A stretch of 9,565 nucleotides of DNA from an uncultured Collinsella sp. (GTDB lineage Bacteria > Actinomycetota > Coriobacteriia > Coriobacteriales > Coriobacteriaceae). The stretch spans positions 1-9,565 of the forward strand of contig CATXXF010000060.1 of assembly GCA_958403395.1 (NCBI GenBank). The letters run 5' to 3'. Below the pieces are notes generated by a model. That model was not told the origin of the DNA. It saw only the letters and a list, made by a program, of their open reading frames with translations, and did not search any database. Shown in pieces: positions 1-5,961 of this stretch (position 1 is the first letter of the stretch; each line of letters starts with the position of its first letter). The position numbers were made by a program, and so were the translations under genes.

Positions 1-2
1 TA

Positions 3-44
3 GCCAAAGACTACCTATCAGCCATCAAGCCCCTCTTCAGCTAA
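3..44 (+). CDS. Possible 3' end of a plus-strand gene (partial)
   Basis: Frame 3 from the window edge reads AKDYLSAIKPLFS and stops at TAA (42-44). Codon choice and the amphipathic character look like the C-terminus of a real protein, but only 13 codons are visible, so no family can be named. If real, it converges on the larAD unit, and the palindromic element at 201-325 lies between the two 3' ends. It could also be chance, because the other two frames carry no better candidate and no upstream context is available. Confidence 0.35.
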   Translation, partial: AKDYLSAIKPLFS

Positions 45-200
45 GTAAGAAGCTCATCCCAAAGCATCGCCCCAACCCAGGCCGCCACGCATCCCAATGT
101 GTCACTCGCGCTTCAACGCCCCCAACAGCAACAAGCCCCTCCCATCCAAATTCAGATTTATATTTTGGATTGCTTGCTCAAGCGCAACAAAGACCCCGCA
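45..200. other. Intergenic stretch left of the first palindromic element
   Basis: No gene is supported here. An AT-rich dyad is present: ATCCAAA at 144-150 and TTTGGAT at 164-170, separated by 13 nt. It could be a weak hairpin or a protein-binding site and lacks the GC stem and T-run of a terminator. The last bases before 201 (AAGACC, then CGCAG) resemble the sequence just left of the second element near 2728-2743, so the repeat family may extend a little beyond its arms. Confidence 0.4.
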
Positions 201-325
201 GCTGTCCGCATGGGGTAACTTCCCAGCGCACTCCGCAGGACGCAAAAAGGCTCGCCGCACGAAGTGCGCAGCGAGCCTTTTTGCATGTCCGAGGACGCGC
301 TGGGAAGTTACCCCATGCGGACAGC
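201..325 (-). repeat. Palindromic element, copy 1, downstream of larD (terminator-like core)
   Basis: The outer arms 201-229 and 297-325 are a perfect 29-nt inverted repeat. They enclose a 67-nt core (230-296) with an inner 14-bp stem, GCAAAAAGGCTCGC at 242-255 against 271-284. The 15-nt loop (256-270) holds a further small hairpin, GCAC-GAA-GTGC. Read on the minus strand, the inner stem ends in a run of five T, so it can act as a rho-independent terminator for larD; the symmetric A-run lets it work in the other direction as well. The core recurs almost unchanged at 2772-2840, whereas the arms do not. Position and symmetry suggest a REP/MITE-like intergenic repeat used as a terminator. Confidence 0.85.
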
Positions 326-346
326 GGACAACTATGTAGCCTTGGG

Positions 347-1078
347 CTAGAACATGCCCAAGAAACCGTGCACAAACAGTGCGGCCAGAGCGGCACCGAC
401 AAACGGAGCGATGCCAGGAACGAGCAGGCCGTACTTCCAGTTGTTGTCAGCCTTGTTCTTGATCGGCAGCACCTGATAGGCCATGCGAGGACCAAGGTCA
501 CGAGCCTGGTTCATGGCGAAGCCGGTGATGCCGCCCATGCCCATGCCAACAGCCCAAACGATCAGACCGACGCAGATAGCGAGCATCAGAACGTTCTCGC
601 CGGCGCGGTTAGCGGCAGCAAGGATGGCGCTGATGAACACGAAGGTGCAGATAGCCTCGCAGAAGAAGTTGCGGGCATAGTTCGTACCCTCGGTGGTGGG
701 GTTGGTCGAGAAGATATTGCGCTGGGCAATGGGATCGACGACACCATCGGAAGCCTTGAACTCATCGGCATACATAAGCCAAGCGATTACGGCACCCGCA
801 AAGCCGCCGAGCATATCGGCAATCATGAAGGGAATGCAGCTGCTCCACGGCACCAGGCCTACGATGCACTGGGCAAGCACCATGGCGGGGTTCATGCACA
901 CGGCGCCGCCAAAGATAAACAAGGCGACCGAGATGCCAAAAGACCAGGTGGTGATGGCAAACATGTGGCCGGAGCCCTGATACTTGGTGCCCTTAAGCAC
1001 GGTATCGCAGTGCACGCCCACGCCAAAGATGATCATGAGGGCCGTTGCGCCGAATTCGCAGAGGAGTTTGGTAAGCAT
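347..1078 (-). CDS. larD: LarD-like aquaglyceroporin, probable lactic acid channel
   Basis: A 243-residue MIP-family membrane channel. Six helices and two half-helix loops are recognisable. The first signature is CMNPAMVLAQ (NPA at 63-65); the second is GFAMNQARDLGPR (190-192), where the usual NPA reads NQA. The glycerol-facilitator selectivity filter appears intact by alignment to E. coli GlpF: W46, G178, F187 and R193. The gene lies 49 nt downstream of larA on the same strand. In lactobacilli the lar operon encodes such a channel (LarD) that passes lactic acid, so lactate/lactic acid is the likely substrate; glycerol or another small neutral solute is possible. ATG start at 1078 with a modest AAGG (1083-1086) four bases upstream. 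The histidine usually found before the first NPA is absent (VCMNPA). The family assignment is firm, the substrate is inferred from context. Confidence 0.85.
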   Translation of the reverse strand: MLTKLLCEFGATALMIIFGVGVHCDTVLKGTKYQGSGHMFAITTWSFGISVALFIFGGAVCMNPAMVLAQCIVGLVPWSSCIPFMIADMLGGFAGAVIAWLMYADEFKASDGVVDPIAQRNIFSTNPTTEGTNYARNFFCEAICTFVFISAILAAANRAGENVLMLAICVGLIVWAVGMGMGGITGFAMNQARDLGPRMAYQVLPIKNKADNNWKYGLLVPGIAPFVGAALAALFVHGFLGMF

Positions 1079-1127
1079 AAAACCTTATCTTTCTTGTCGG
1101 TTATAAACGATTCGTTTAGGCCGCGTA

Positions 1128-2405
1128 CTAGTGCTGTGCGACGACAACGCCCAGGCCATCGGGAATGACGGCCACCTTGGCATCGGCACCCTTCATCTCA
1201 AAGGCGAGCTTGAGCGCCTCATCGAGGGTGTTAACCGGCGTCATGTGCATAACCTTGATCATCTGGTGATCGCACAGGTCGGTAACCATGATCACAGGGT
1301 GATGCGCCAGGATGCGGGCGAAAAGCTGGCTCGTCCACTGGTCGGGCAGGGTCTCGTCCTTAGGACGGTCGATGCAGGCGCGCTCAAACTCTGCCGGATC
1401 GTTGTCGGCGATGTTGTGATAGAAGCCCTCGCCACCGTGACCGTCGGCACAACCGGCGACATCGATAATCACGCCGCCCTCGGGAAGCGTGGCCTCGGCA
1501 GAGCACATGCCCTTCACGGCCTGGTAGATGTTCTGGTCGAGCGGGTAGCCGCCGTTGGTGGTAATGGCAATCTCGCACTCGACGGGCTCAACGCCGGCAA
1601 GGCTCTTCACGAACTCGCAGCCAGCCTCGTGCGCCTTGTGGATATCGCCGGCAAAGGAACCGATGACCTCGTGCTTGCCGTTGAGCACCACGTTAAGCAC
1701 AAAGGCAAGGTGAGCCACCTCGGCAGCGGCAAACATGTCCTCGCTCACGTGGTTGTGGCACAGGTTGCCGGCACGCGAGTGGGAATCATTCACAAACTGA
1801 CCGTTGTGGTTGTACATGATGGTCTTGTAGCTGGCGATGCCAGGCAGGACGGACTTACGGCTACCAGAGAAACCGGCAAAGAAGTGCGGCTCAATAAAGC
1901 CCTCGGCAAGCAGCAAATCGCAATCGGCAGCAATCTTGTTGATGATGCACTCGCCGCCAGAAGGCAGGGTACCGATCTTTTTCATCATGCTGTCATCAGT
2001 CGCGACGTGCATAACGATTTCCTCGTTGGCAACGATCTCCTCGCCGTACTTGTTGACGAGCTCCTCGTGCGTCGACGGACGATGCATACCCGTAGCAACC
2101 AGAATGCGAACGCGCGCCTCAGGCGCAGCGGAGTGGATGTGATGCAGCAGAATAGGCATCGTCACACGCGAGGGAACGGGACGCGTATGATCGGAGCTAA
2201 TGATGACGATATCCTTCTTGCCAGCACAAAGCTCCTCGAGCGAAGGCGAGCCATAAGGATTGGCAAGCGACTCCTCTACCAGCTCTTCCTGCGATTTTGT
2301 AGTCTTAAACTCGTTTTGATGACCTTCCATCACACCCGCGAAGTTCTTATCCTCGAGCTCCAGATGCAACGTCTTGTGGTCAAACGGCAGTTCACATTCA
2401 AACAA
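1128..2405 (-). CDS. larA: Nickel-pincer lactate racemase LarA
   Basis: A 425-residue cytosolic enzyme of the LarA family, which interconverts L- and D-lactate by hydride transfer on a nickel-pincer nucleotide covalently bound to a lysine. The start is taken as TTG at 2405, preceded ten bases upstream by AAGGAAGAGG (2416-2425). Counted from there, the key residues fall on the numbering I recall for the characterised Lactiplantibacillus enzyme: D72 and R75 (SDHTRPVPS), H108 (GMHRPSTHEE), H174 and K184 (PHFFAGFSGSRKSVLPG; K184 carries the cofactor), H200, Q295 and K298 (QNIYQAVKGM). The reading frame stays open upstream to 2546, but that 47-residue extension is unlike the family. The larD-like channel follows as second gene of the unit. 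The cofactor synthesis genes larB, larC and larE are not in the window and must be elsewhere if the enzyme is active. Some LarA homologues act on other 2-hydroxyacids, but close similarity to the lactate enzyme favours lactate. Confidence 0.93.
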   Translation of the reverse strand: MFECELPFDHKTLHLELEDKNFAGVMEGHQNEFKTTKSQEELVEESLANPYGSPSLEELCAGKKDIVIISSDHTRPVPSRVTMPILLHHIHSAAPEARVRILVATGMHRPSTHEELVNKYGEEIVANEEIVMHVATDDSMMKKIGTLPSGGECIINKIAADCDLLLAEGFIEPHFFAGFSGSRKSVLPGIASYKTIMYNHNGQFVNDSHSRAGNLCHNHVSEDMFAAAEVAHLAFVLNVVLNGKHEVIGSFAGDIHKAHEAGCEFVKSLAGVEPVECEIAITTNGGYPLDQNIYQAVKGMCSAEATLPEGGVIIDVAGCADGHGGEGFYHNIADNDPAEFERACIDRPKDETLPDQWTSQLFARILAHHPVIMVTDLCDHQMIKVMHMTPVNTLDEALKLAFEMKGADAKVAVIPDGLGVVVAQH

Positions 2406-2415
2406 TGACGAGCGC

Positions 2416-2425
2416 CCTCTTCCTT
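2416..2425 (-). promoter_or_regulatory. Ribosome binding site that fixes the larA TTG start
   Basis: The minus strand reads AAGGAAGAGG, then ten bases, then TTG (2405-2403). No comparable site precedes the upstream in-frame start-like codons, and the protein from this TTG has the family's length and residue numbering. Confidence 0.75.
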
Positions 2426-2520
2426 TCAACTGACACACTAGATAAACCGTTGGAAGGATACGCCGCTCACCGAAAAACACCACCGTCCACCGACTCATTA
2501 ACACAACGTTCATATTTGAC

Positions 2521-2561
2521 CCACAACAAAACGGCCGCGACCCCAAACGGGACCGCAGCCG
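2521..2561 (-). terminator. Rho-independent terminator upstream of larA
   Basis: On the minus strand, CGGCTGCGGTCCC (2561-2549) pairs over 13 positions, with three G-T wobbles, with GGGGTCGCGGCCG (2544-2532) across a GTTT loop, and is followed by TTTTGTTG. It sits about 127 nt before the larA start codon. It may end read-through from ppc or a short transcript from the spacer, or act as an attenuator if larA transcription begins upstream of it. I found no convincing -35/-10 pair on either side. Confidence 0.75.
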
Positions 2562-2573
2562 CTACAGTCGTAA

Positions 2574-2684
2574 GGCGAGAAGCGCACAATTCTTCTCCTC
2601 AGCTTTAATCCCCGAAGACCGAGGACGAAGGGACCCGATGGGTTTCCCTCTGAATGCATTCCGCAGCACGAAGCCCTTTCCAAA
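2574..2684. repeat. Degenerate unit A of a tandem duplication in the ppc-larA spacer
   Basis: This stretch aligns with 2685-2799, with small gaps. Shared blocks in order include GAAGCGCAC (one A/G-type variation before it), AAT..TTC, CAGC, TAATCC, CGAAGACCG, AGGG.CC, GTTT.C, TCCGCAG.ACG and AAGCCCT. Unit A lacks the 29-nt arm partner and the full core stem found in the element at 2743-2869. It has its own small hairpin, GGGA-CCC-GAT-GGG-TTTCCC, at 2630-2648. It looks like a decayed relative of the palindromic element plus its left flank. Short ORFs crossing it show no family features. Confidence 0.6.
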
Positions 2685-2799
2685 CGCGCGAAGCGCACCA
2701 ATATTCCCCCAGCCAGTAATCCGCCGAAGACCGGACATCGCAGGGCCCGCCATTAGTTTACTTTTAGGCACACTCCGCAGGACGCAAGAAGCCCTCGCC
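2685..2799. repeat. Unit B of the tandem duplication, overlapping palindromic element copy 2
   Basis: The partner of 2574-2684. Its right half is the left arm and left core of the palindromic element at 2743-2869, which suggests that the mobile or repeated unit is larger than the palindrome and includes about 55 nt of left flank (from GCGCGAAGCGCACC at 2685). Confidence 0.6.
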
Positions 2800-2869
2800 G
2801 CACGAAGTACGCAGCGAGGGCTTCTTGCATGTCCGAGGACGTGCCTAAAAGTAAACTAATGGCGGGCCC
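2743..2869 (-). repeat. Palindromic element, copy 2, downstream of ppc (terminator-like core)
   Basis: The outer arms 2743-2771 and 2841-2869 form a perfect 29-nt inverted repeat whose sequence is unrelated to the arms of copy 1. The 69-nt core (2772-2840) matches copy 1 closely: identical ACTCCGCAGGACGCAA and GTCCGAGGAC ends, and a 15-nt loop that differs at one base. The inner stem is GCAAGAAGCCCTCGC (2784-2798) against 2814-2828. The arm ends 21 nt from the ppc stop codon, the same distance as copy 1 from the larD stop. The minus-strand inner stem ends in a T-rich CTTCTTGC, a weaker terminator tail than in copy 1. Likely role: 3'-end formation for ppc, with an origin as an intergenic repeat. 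Confidence 0.85.
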
Positions 2870-2890
2870 GGACGACTACAGGGCTATCGA

Positions 2891-5716
2891 TTACCCCGTG
2901 TTCTGCAATCCTGCCGAGACGCCGGTCACAGTCGAAAGAATCAGGCTCATGTACTCGGCCTTCTTCTCCTCGGCCATCTCGTCCTGATTCATGCGCACCT
3001 CGCGAAGGGCGCGGACCTGGGCGATGGACAGAGCGTCGACGTAGGGGTTACGCACGCGAACGGCGCAGCCGAGCACGCGACGACGCTGCAGCGGCCACTC
3101 ATCACCGACGATGGCAAGGACCCACTTACGCGTGAGCTGCATCTCGGTGAAGACCTTCTCGGACAAATCATCGCGGTCGCCCAGGTGCAAATACATCTTG
3201 GCGATGCGCTGGTCGGTCTTGGCGATCGACATCTCGATGTTGTCGATAAAGGTGCGGAAGAACGGCCACTCCTGGTAGGCAGCCTTGAGCTGGTCAAGAT
3301 CGCCCAGCTGCTCGCAGGCGGTGCCCAGGCCGTACCAAGCGGCCAGATTAATGCGCGCCTGGCTCCAGCTAAAGATCCACGGAATGGTACGCAGGTCATC
3401 GAGCGACTTGGCGCCCAGGCCGCGCTTGGCGGGACGCGAGCCGATCGGCAGCAGACCGACCTCGGTCAGCGGCGTCACGGTCGAGAACCACGGTGTAAAG
3501 TCCTCGGTGTTCAGCAGGTCCAGATAACGCTCGTGGCTTGCGGTGTTGAGCTTCTCGGCCATATCCCAGAACTTCTGAGTGGTCTCGGTGTTAGTCTTCT
3601 CGACACTCGGGGCCGACTGCAAAAGCGTTGCAGCAGCAACGGACTCAACATGGCGCTGAGCCAGCGTGCGGTTGCCGTAACGGGCAAAGATGACCTCGCC
3701 CTGCTCGGTGAGCTTAAAGAAGCAGTTGACCGAACCCTTGGGCTGCGCCAGCACGGCCTTGTTGGCCGGGCCGCCGCCACGGCCAACGGCACCGCCGCGA
3801 CCGTGCATGAGCACCAGGTCGATATCGTTCTTCTCGGCCCACTTGGCAATGCGCTCCTGCGCGGAATGCAGCGCGAGCATGGCCGTGGTAGGACCGGCGT
3901 CCTTGGAGGAGTCGGAATAGCCCAGCATAACCTCCATGCGGCGGTTGGTCTGGGCAAGACGCTTCTGCACCACGGGCAGCGTAAGCATCTGGTCGAGCAC
4001 GTCGACGCAGCCCTCGAGGTCCTCGAGCTGCTCGAATAGCGGGATCACGTCGAGCTCGGGGACATCTTCCTCGTGTGCGAAGGACAGGTGGGCCAGCTCG
4101 AAGACGTCAGCCACATGCTGGGCGCTCTTGGTAAACGAGATGATGTAGCGGTGCGCCATCTTCTTGCCGTAGCGCTTTTGGATGGAGCCGATAGCACGGA
4201 AGGTATCGATGACTTCGCGCGTCATAGGCTGCAGGTCGCCATGGATACCGTTCTCGTGGATATCCTTGAGGGCGCGGGCATGCACCACGGAGTGCTGACG
4301 GAACTCCATCTCGACCATATGGAAGCCGAAGGACTCGACTTGCCAGATGATGGTCTGGACCGGGCCGTAGGCGGCACGGACGGCACCGCAGGCGGCCAGC
4401 GAACGCTGGACGACGCGCAGGTCATCCAGGAACTCGTCGGCGCTGTGGTACATGGTGTCGGTGATACGGCGCACGGTGGCGTTCAGACGGTCGGCCATGA
4501 CGAGCATGACGGCGCGATGCGGCTCGTGCTCGGAGATCAGCTCGGCGCGGGCCGTGTACCGAGGGCTCATCTCGACCTGATGGTTCCACAGGTTAATGAG
4601 CTCGGCCGACGGCTTGCTGTAGGTGGCCTCGAGCGTGAGGTTGCGGCCGATGTGGCGGCACTTGTCCTCGAGCTTGAGCACCATGTGCGTAAAGTACTTG
4701 GCGGCGACCTCACGGCTCACCTTGGCGGTGACGTTGGGGTTACCGTCGCGGTCGGAACCGATCCAGCTGCCGGGATGGAAGAACGCCGGGCACAGCGGCG
4801 GCACAGTACCGGCCTTGTCGCCCAGCACCCAATCGTCAAAACGACGATAGATAACGGGGATAACGTCGAACAGCGTGTTATCGAAGATGTCGATGATGGT
4901 ATCGGCTTCCTCGACCGGCGTGGGCTTCTTGAGCGCGATGGGGCTCGTACGCACCAGGGCGTCGATCTCCTGCAGCATATGGCGCTCGTTCTCCACCAGG
5001 TCGGAGCCGCCCAGACGCGGACGCTCCTCCAGCAGGTTGGAGATACGGCGGATCTTGCCCTCGACGGCCTTACGACGGGCCTCGGTGGGATGTGCGGTAA
5101 AGACAGGGTGGAACTCGAGCTTGTCGAGCAGCTCGTTGGCACCCTCGACACCCAGCTCATTCACCAGCTGGTGATAGGCAACGGTAAGCTCGTTGGCAGG
5201 ATCAACCTCGGTATCGGTCGACGCACCGGCCTCGCGCTCGCGCAGCTGCGCCACACGGTAGTTCTCCTCCGACAGGTTTGCCAGATGGAAAAAGCTCGTA
5301 AAGGCGCGGACAATGACCTGCTGCTTATCGAGCGGCAGGCTGTCGATCAAATCGACGACCTCACGAAATGCCACGGCAGTGGGCTCGTCGGCGGTGGGCA
5401 CGCCCTGCTCGTCGACGGCTTCGTCGGCAGCGCAGGTACCGGGGTTGCCGGCATTGACCACAATCTCGGCTGTCAAAATCTTGTCGAACAGGTCCGCGAT
5501 CTCGGGATCATACTCGCTAAGCACACGGCGCTCCAGGCGCAAGAACAGCGCCAGATTGTCGCGCAGCTCCTCGGGGATCTCGATCTCGGCGAGACGCTCC
5601 CTGGACTCGGCATTCGAGCCGATTCGGTTAACGAGGCGGTTGACCACGGCAGCGACGCGCGCCGCGGCTTCGGGTACAGACTGGTTGCTTAGGTTCTCAG
5701 CCACGTTTCCTCCCAT
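2891..5716 (-). CDS. ppc: Phosphoenolpyruvate carboxylase
   Basis: A 941-residue soluble enzyme that carboxylates PEP with bicarbonate to oxaloacetate and releases phosphate, the main anaplerotic entry to C4 acids. The family motifs are all present: FTAHPTEARR (catalytic His about 209), GSWIGSDRDGNPN (317-329), VMLGYSDSSKDAG (597-608), HGRGGAVGRGGGP (638-650), GSRPAKR (759-765) and the C-terminal QNTG, whose Asn939 matches the aspartate-inhibitor ligand N881 of the E. coli enzyme. It is longer than the 883-residue E. coli protein; part of the excess is an Ala/Asp/Glu-rich stretch at residues 86-113. The start is uncertain: the ATG at 5716 has AAGGAGG only one base upstream, whereas a GTG at 5704 (giving MAENLSNQ) has GGGAGG four bases upstream. 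The gene has its own TATAAT, so it is probably transcribed separately from hisS. Confidence 0.97.
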   Translation of the reverse strand: MGGNVAENLSNQSVPEAAARVAAVVNRLVNRIGSNAESRERLAEIEIPEELRDNLALFLRLERRVLSEYDPEIADLFDKILTAEIVVNAGNPGTCAADEAVDEQGVPTADEPTAVAFREVVDLIDSLPLDKQQVIVRAFTSFFHLANLSEENYRVAQLREREAGASTDTEVDPANELTVAYHQLVNELGVEGANELLDKLEFHPVFTAHPTEARRKAVEGKIRRISNLLEERPRLGGSDLVENERHMLQEIDALVRTSPIALKKPTPVEEADTIIDIFDNTLFDVIPVIYRRFDDWVLGDKAGTVPPLCPAFFHPGSWIGSDRDGNPNVTAKVSREVAAKYFTHMVLKLEDKCRHIGRNLTLEATYSKPSAELINLWNHQVEMSPRYTARAELISEHEPHRAVMLVMADRLNATVRRITDTMYHSADEFLDDLRVVQRSLAACGAVRAAYGPVQTIIWQVESFGFHMVEMEFRQHSVVHARALKDIHENGIHGDLQPMTREVIDTFRAIGSIQKRYGKKMAHRYIISFTKSAQHVADVFELAHLSFAHEEDVPELDVIPLFEQLEDLEGCVDVLDQMLTLPVVQKRLAQTNRRMEVMLGYSDSSKDAGPTTAMLALHSAQERIAKWAEKNDIDLVLMHGRGGAVGRGGGPANKAVLAQPKGSVNCFFKLTEQGEVIFARYGNRTLAQRHVESVAAATLLQSAPSVEKTNTETTQKFWDMAEKLNTASHERYLDLLNTEDFTPWFSTVTPLTEVGLLPIGSRPAKRGLGAKSLDDLRTIPWIFSWSQARINLAAWYGLGTACEQLGDLDQLKAAYQEWPFFRTFIDNIEMSIAKTDQRIAKMYLHLGDRDDLSEKVFTEMQLTRKWVLAIVGDEWPLQRRRVLGCAVRVRNPYVDALSIAQVRALREVRMNQDEMAEEKKAEYMSLILSTVTGVSAGLQNTG

Positions 5717-5868
5717 TCCTCCTTCTATGCACGTAACATGCGGTATTCATTATAGGCGCTTGAGAAATACTTTCGACACTGATTGCGCTTTACCACACAA
5801 AAGTATTTTCTGCATTGCAAAGGTTTTTGCCCTAAATGGTCGTATTTCTCGGTGGGCGGCATACGTAA
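5717..5868 (-). other. ppc upstream region with an 18-nt direct repeat
   Basis: Apart from the -10 box, this stretch contains two related 18-mers in the same orientation on the minus strand, 36 nt apart: CAATGCAGAAAATACTTT (5817-5800) and CAGTGTCGAAAGTATTTC (5781-5764). They match at 12 of 18 positions. They may be operator half-sites. A 45-codon frame from ATG at 5862 to TAG at 5725 also runs through them, but it has no ribosome binding site, so no gene is called. Confidence 0.4.
5749..5754 (-). promoter_or_regulatory. Putative -10 box of ppc
   Basis: The minus strand carries a perfect TATAAT about 33 nt before the ATG at 5716, which would give a leader of roughly 27 nt. No good -35 hexamer is found 16-18 nt further up. 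Two near-repeats (5764-5781 and 5800-5817) lie just upstream, where an activator could bind. Confidence 0.6.
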
Positions 5869-5904
5869 ACGGGGGCATTCCGCATAAAAGCGAAACACCC
5901 CCGT
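5869..5904 (-). terminator. Terminator of hisS
   Basis: The minus strand has ACGGGGGTGTTTCGC (5904-5890) pairing over 15 positions, three of them wobble, with GCGGAATGCCCCCGT (5883-5869) across a TTTTAT loop. The following T-run is short (TTTACG including the last stem base), so termination may be moderate. It lies 57 nt after the hisS stop codon. In the plus direction there is no T-run. Confidence 0.7.
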
Positions 5905-5961
5905 AACAATCGCTCTCCATGAGCAGGGCACGTTAGCAGGCCCGAAGCTCAAAAAGATGCG

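Noticed and set aside
201..325. Insertion sequence
   Set aside because: No transposase frame and no target duplication is evident; the terminal arms differ between copies. A non-autonomous repeat remains possible.
97..501. Short frames on both strands across the palindromic element at 201-325
   Set aside because: Their sequence is a reading of the repeat and its arms; both strands give similar peptides because of the inverted symmetry. No independent coding evidence.
2406..2546. N-terminal extension of LarA to an upstream start-like codon
   Set aside because: The 47 extra residues do not resemble the family. The TTG at 2405 has a ribosome site and restores the family residue numbering.
2562..2740. 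T-box, cobalamin, FMN or other known riboswitch upstream of larA
   Set aside because: I looked for the conserved sequence blocks of these classes on the minus strand and found none.
2510..2859. Short frames in the ppc-larA spacer (2510-2701, 2562-2771, 2638-2859)
   Set aside because: They run through terminators and tandem repeats, and their composition is explained by the repeats.
201..2869. CRISPR array or integron-like attachment sites
   Set aside because: Only two copies, 2.5 kb apart, with large inverted arms; no regular spacers and no cas or integrase genes.
4073..5692. A 539-codon open frame on the plus strand opposite ppc (similar long frames lie opposite larA at 1131-2408, hisS at 6019-7308 and larD at 170-1168)
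   Set aside because: They mirror the codon positions of strongly supported genes, as is usual in GC-rich DNA. Their translations are low in recognisable motifs and have no ribosome sites.
5725..5952. A 75-codon frame between hisS and ppc
   Set aside because: It overlaps the hisS terminator and the ppc -10 box and lacks a ribosome site. Only the internal synonymous repeat is unusual, and that is reported as a finding.
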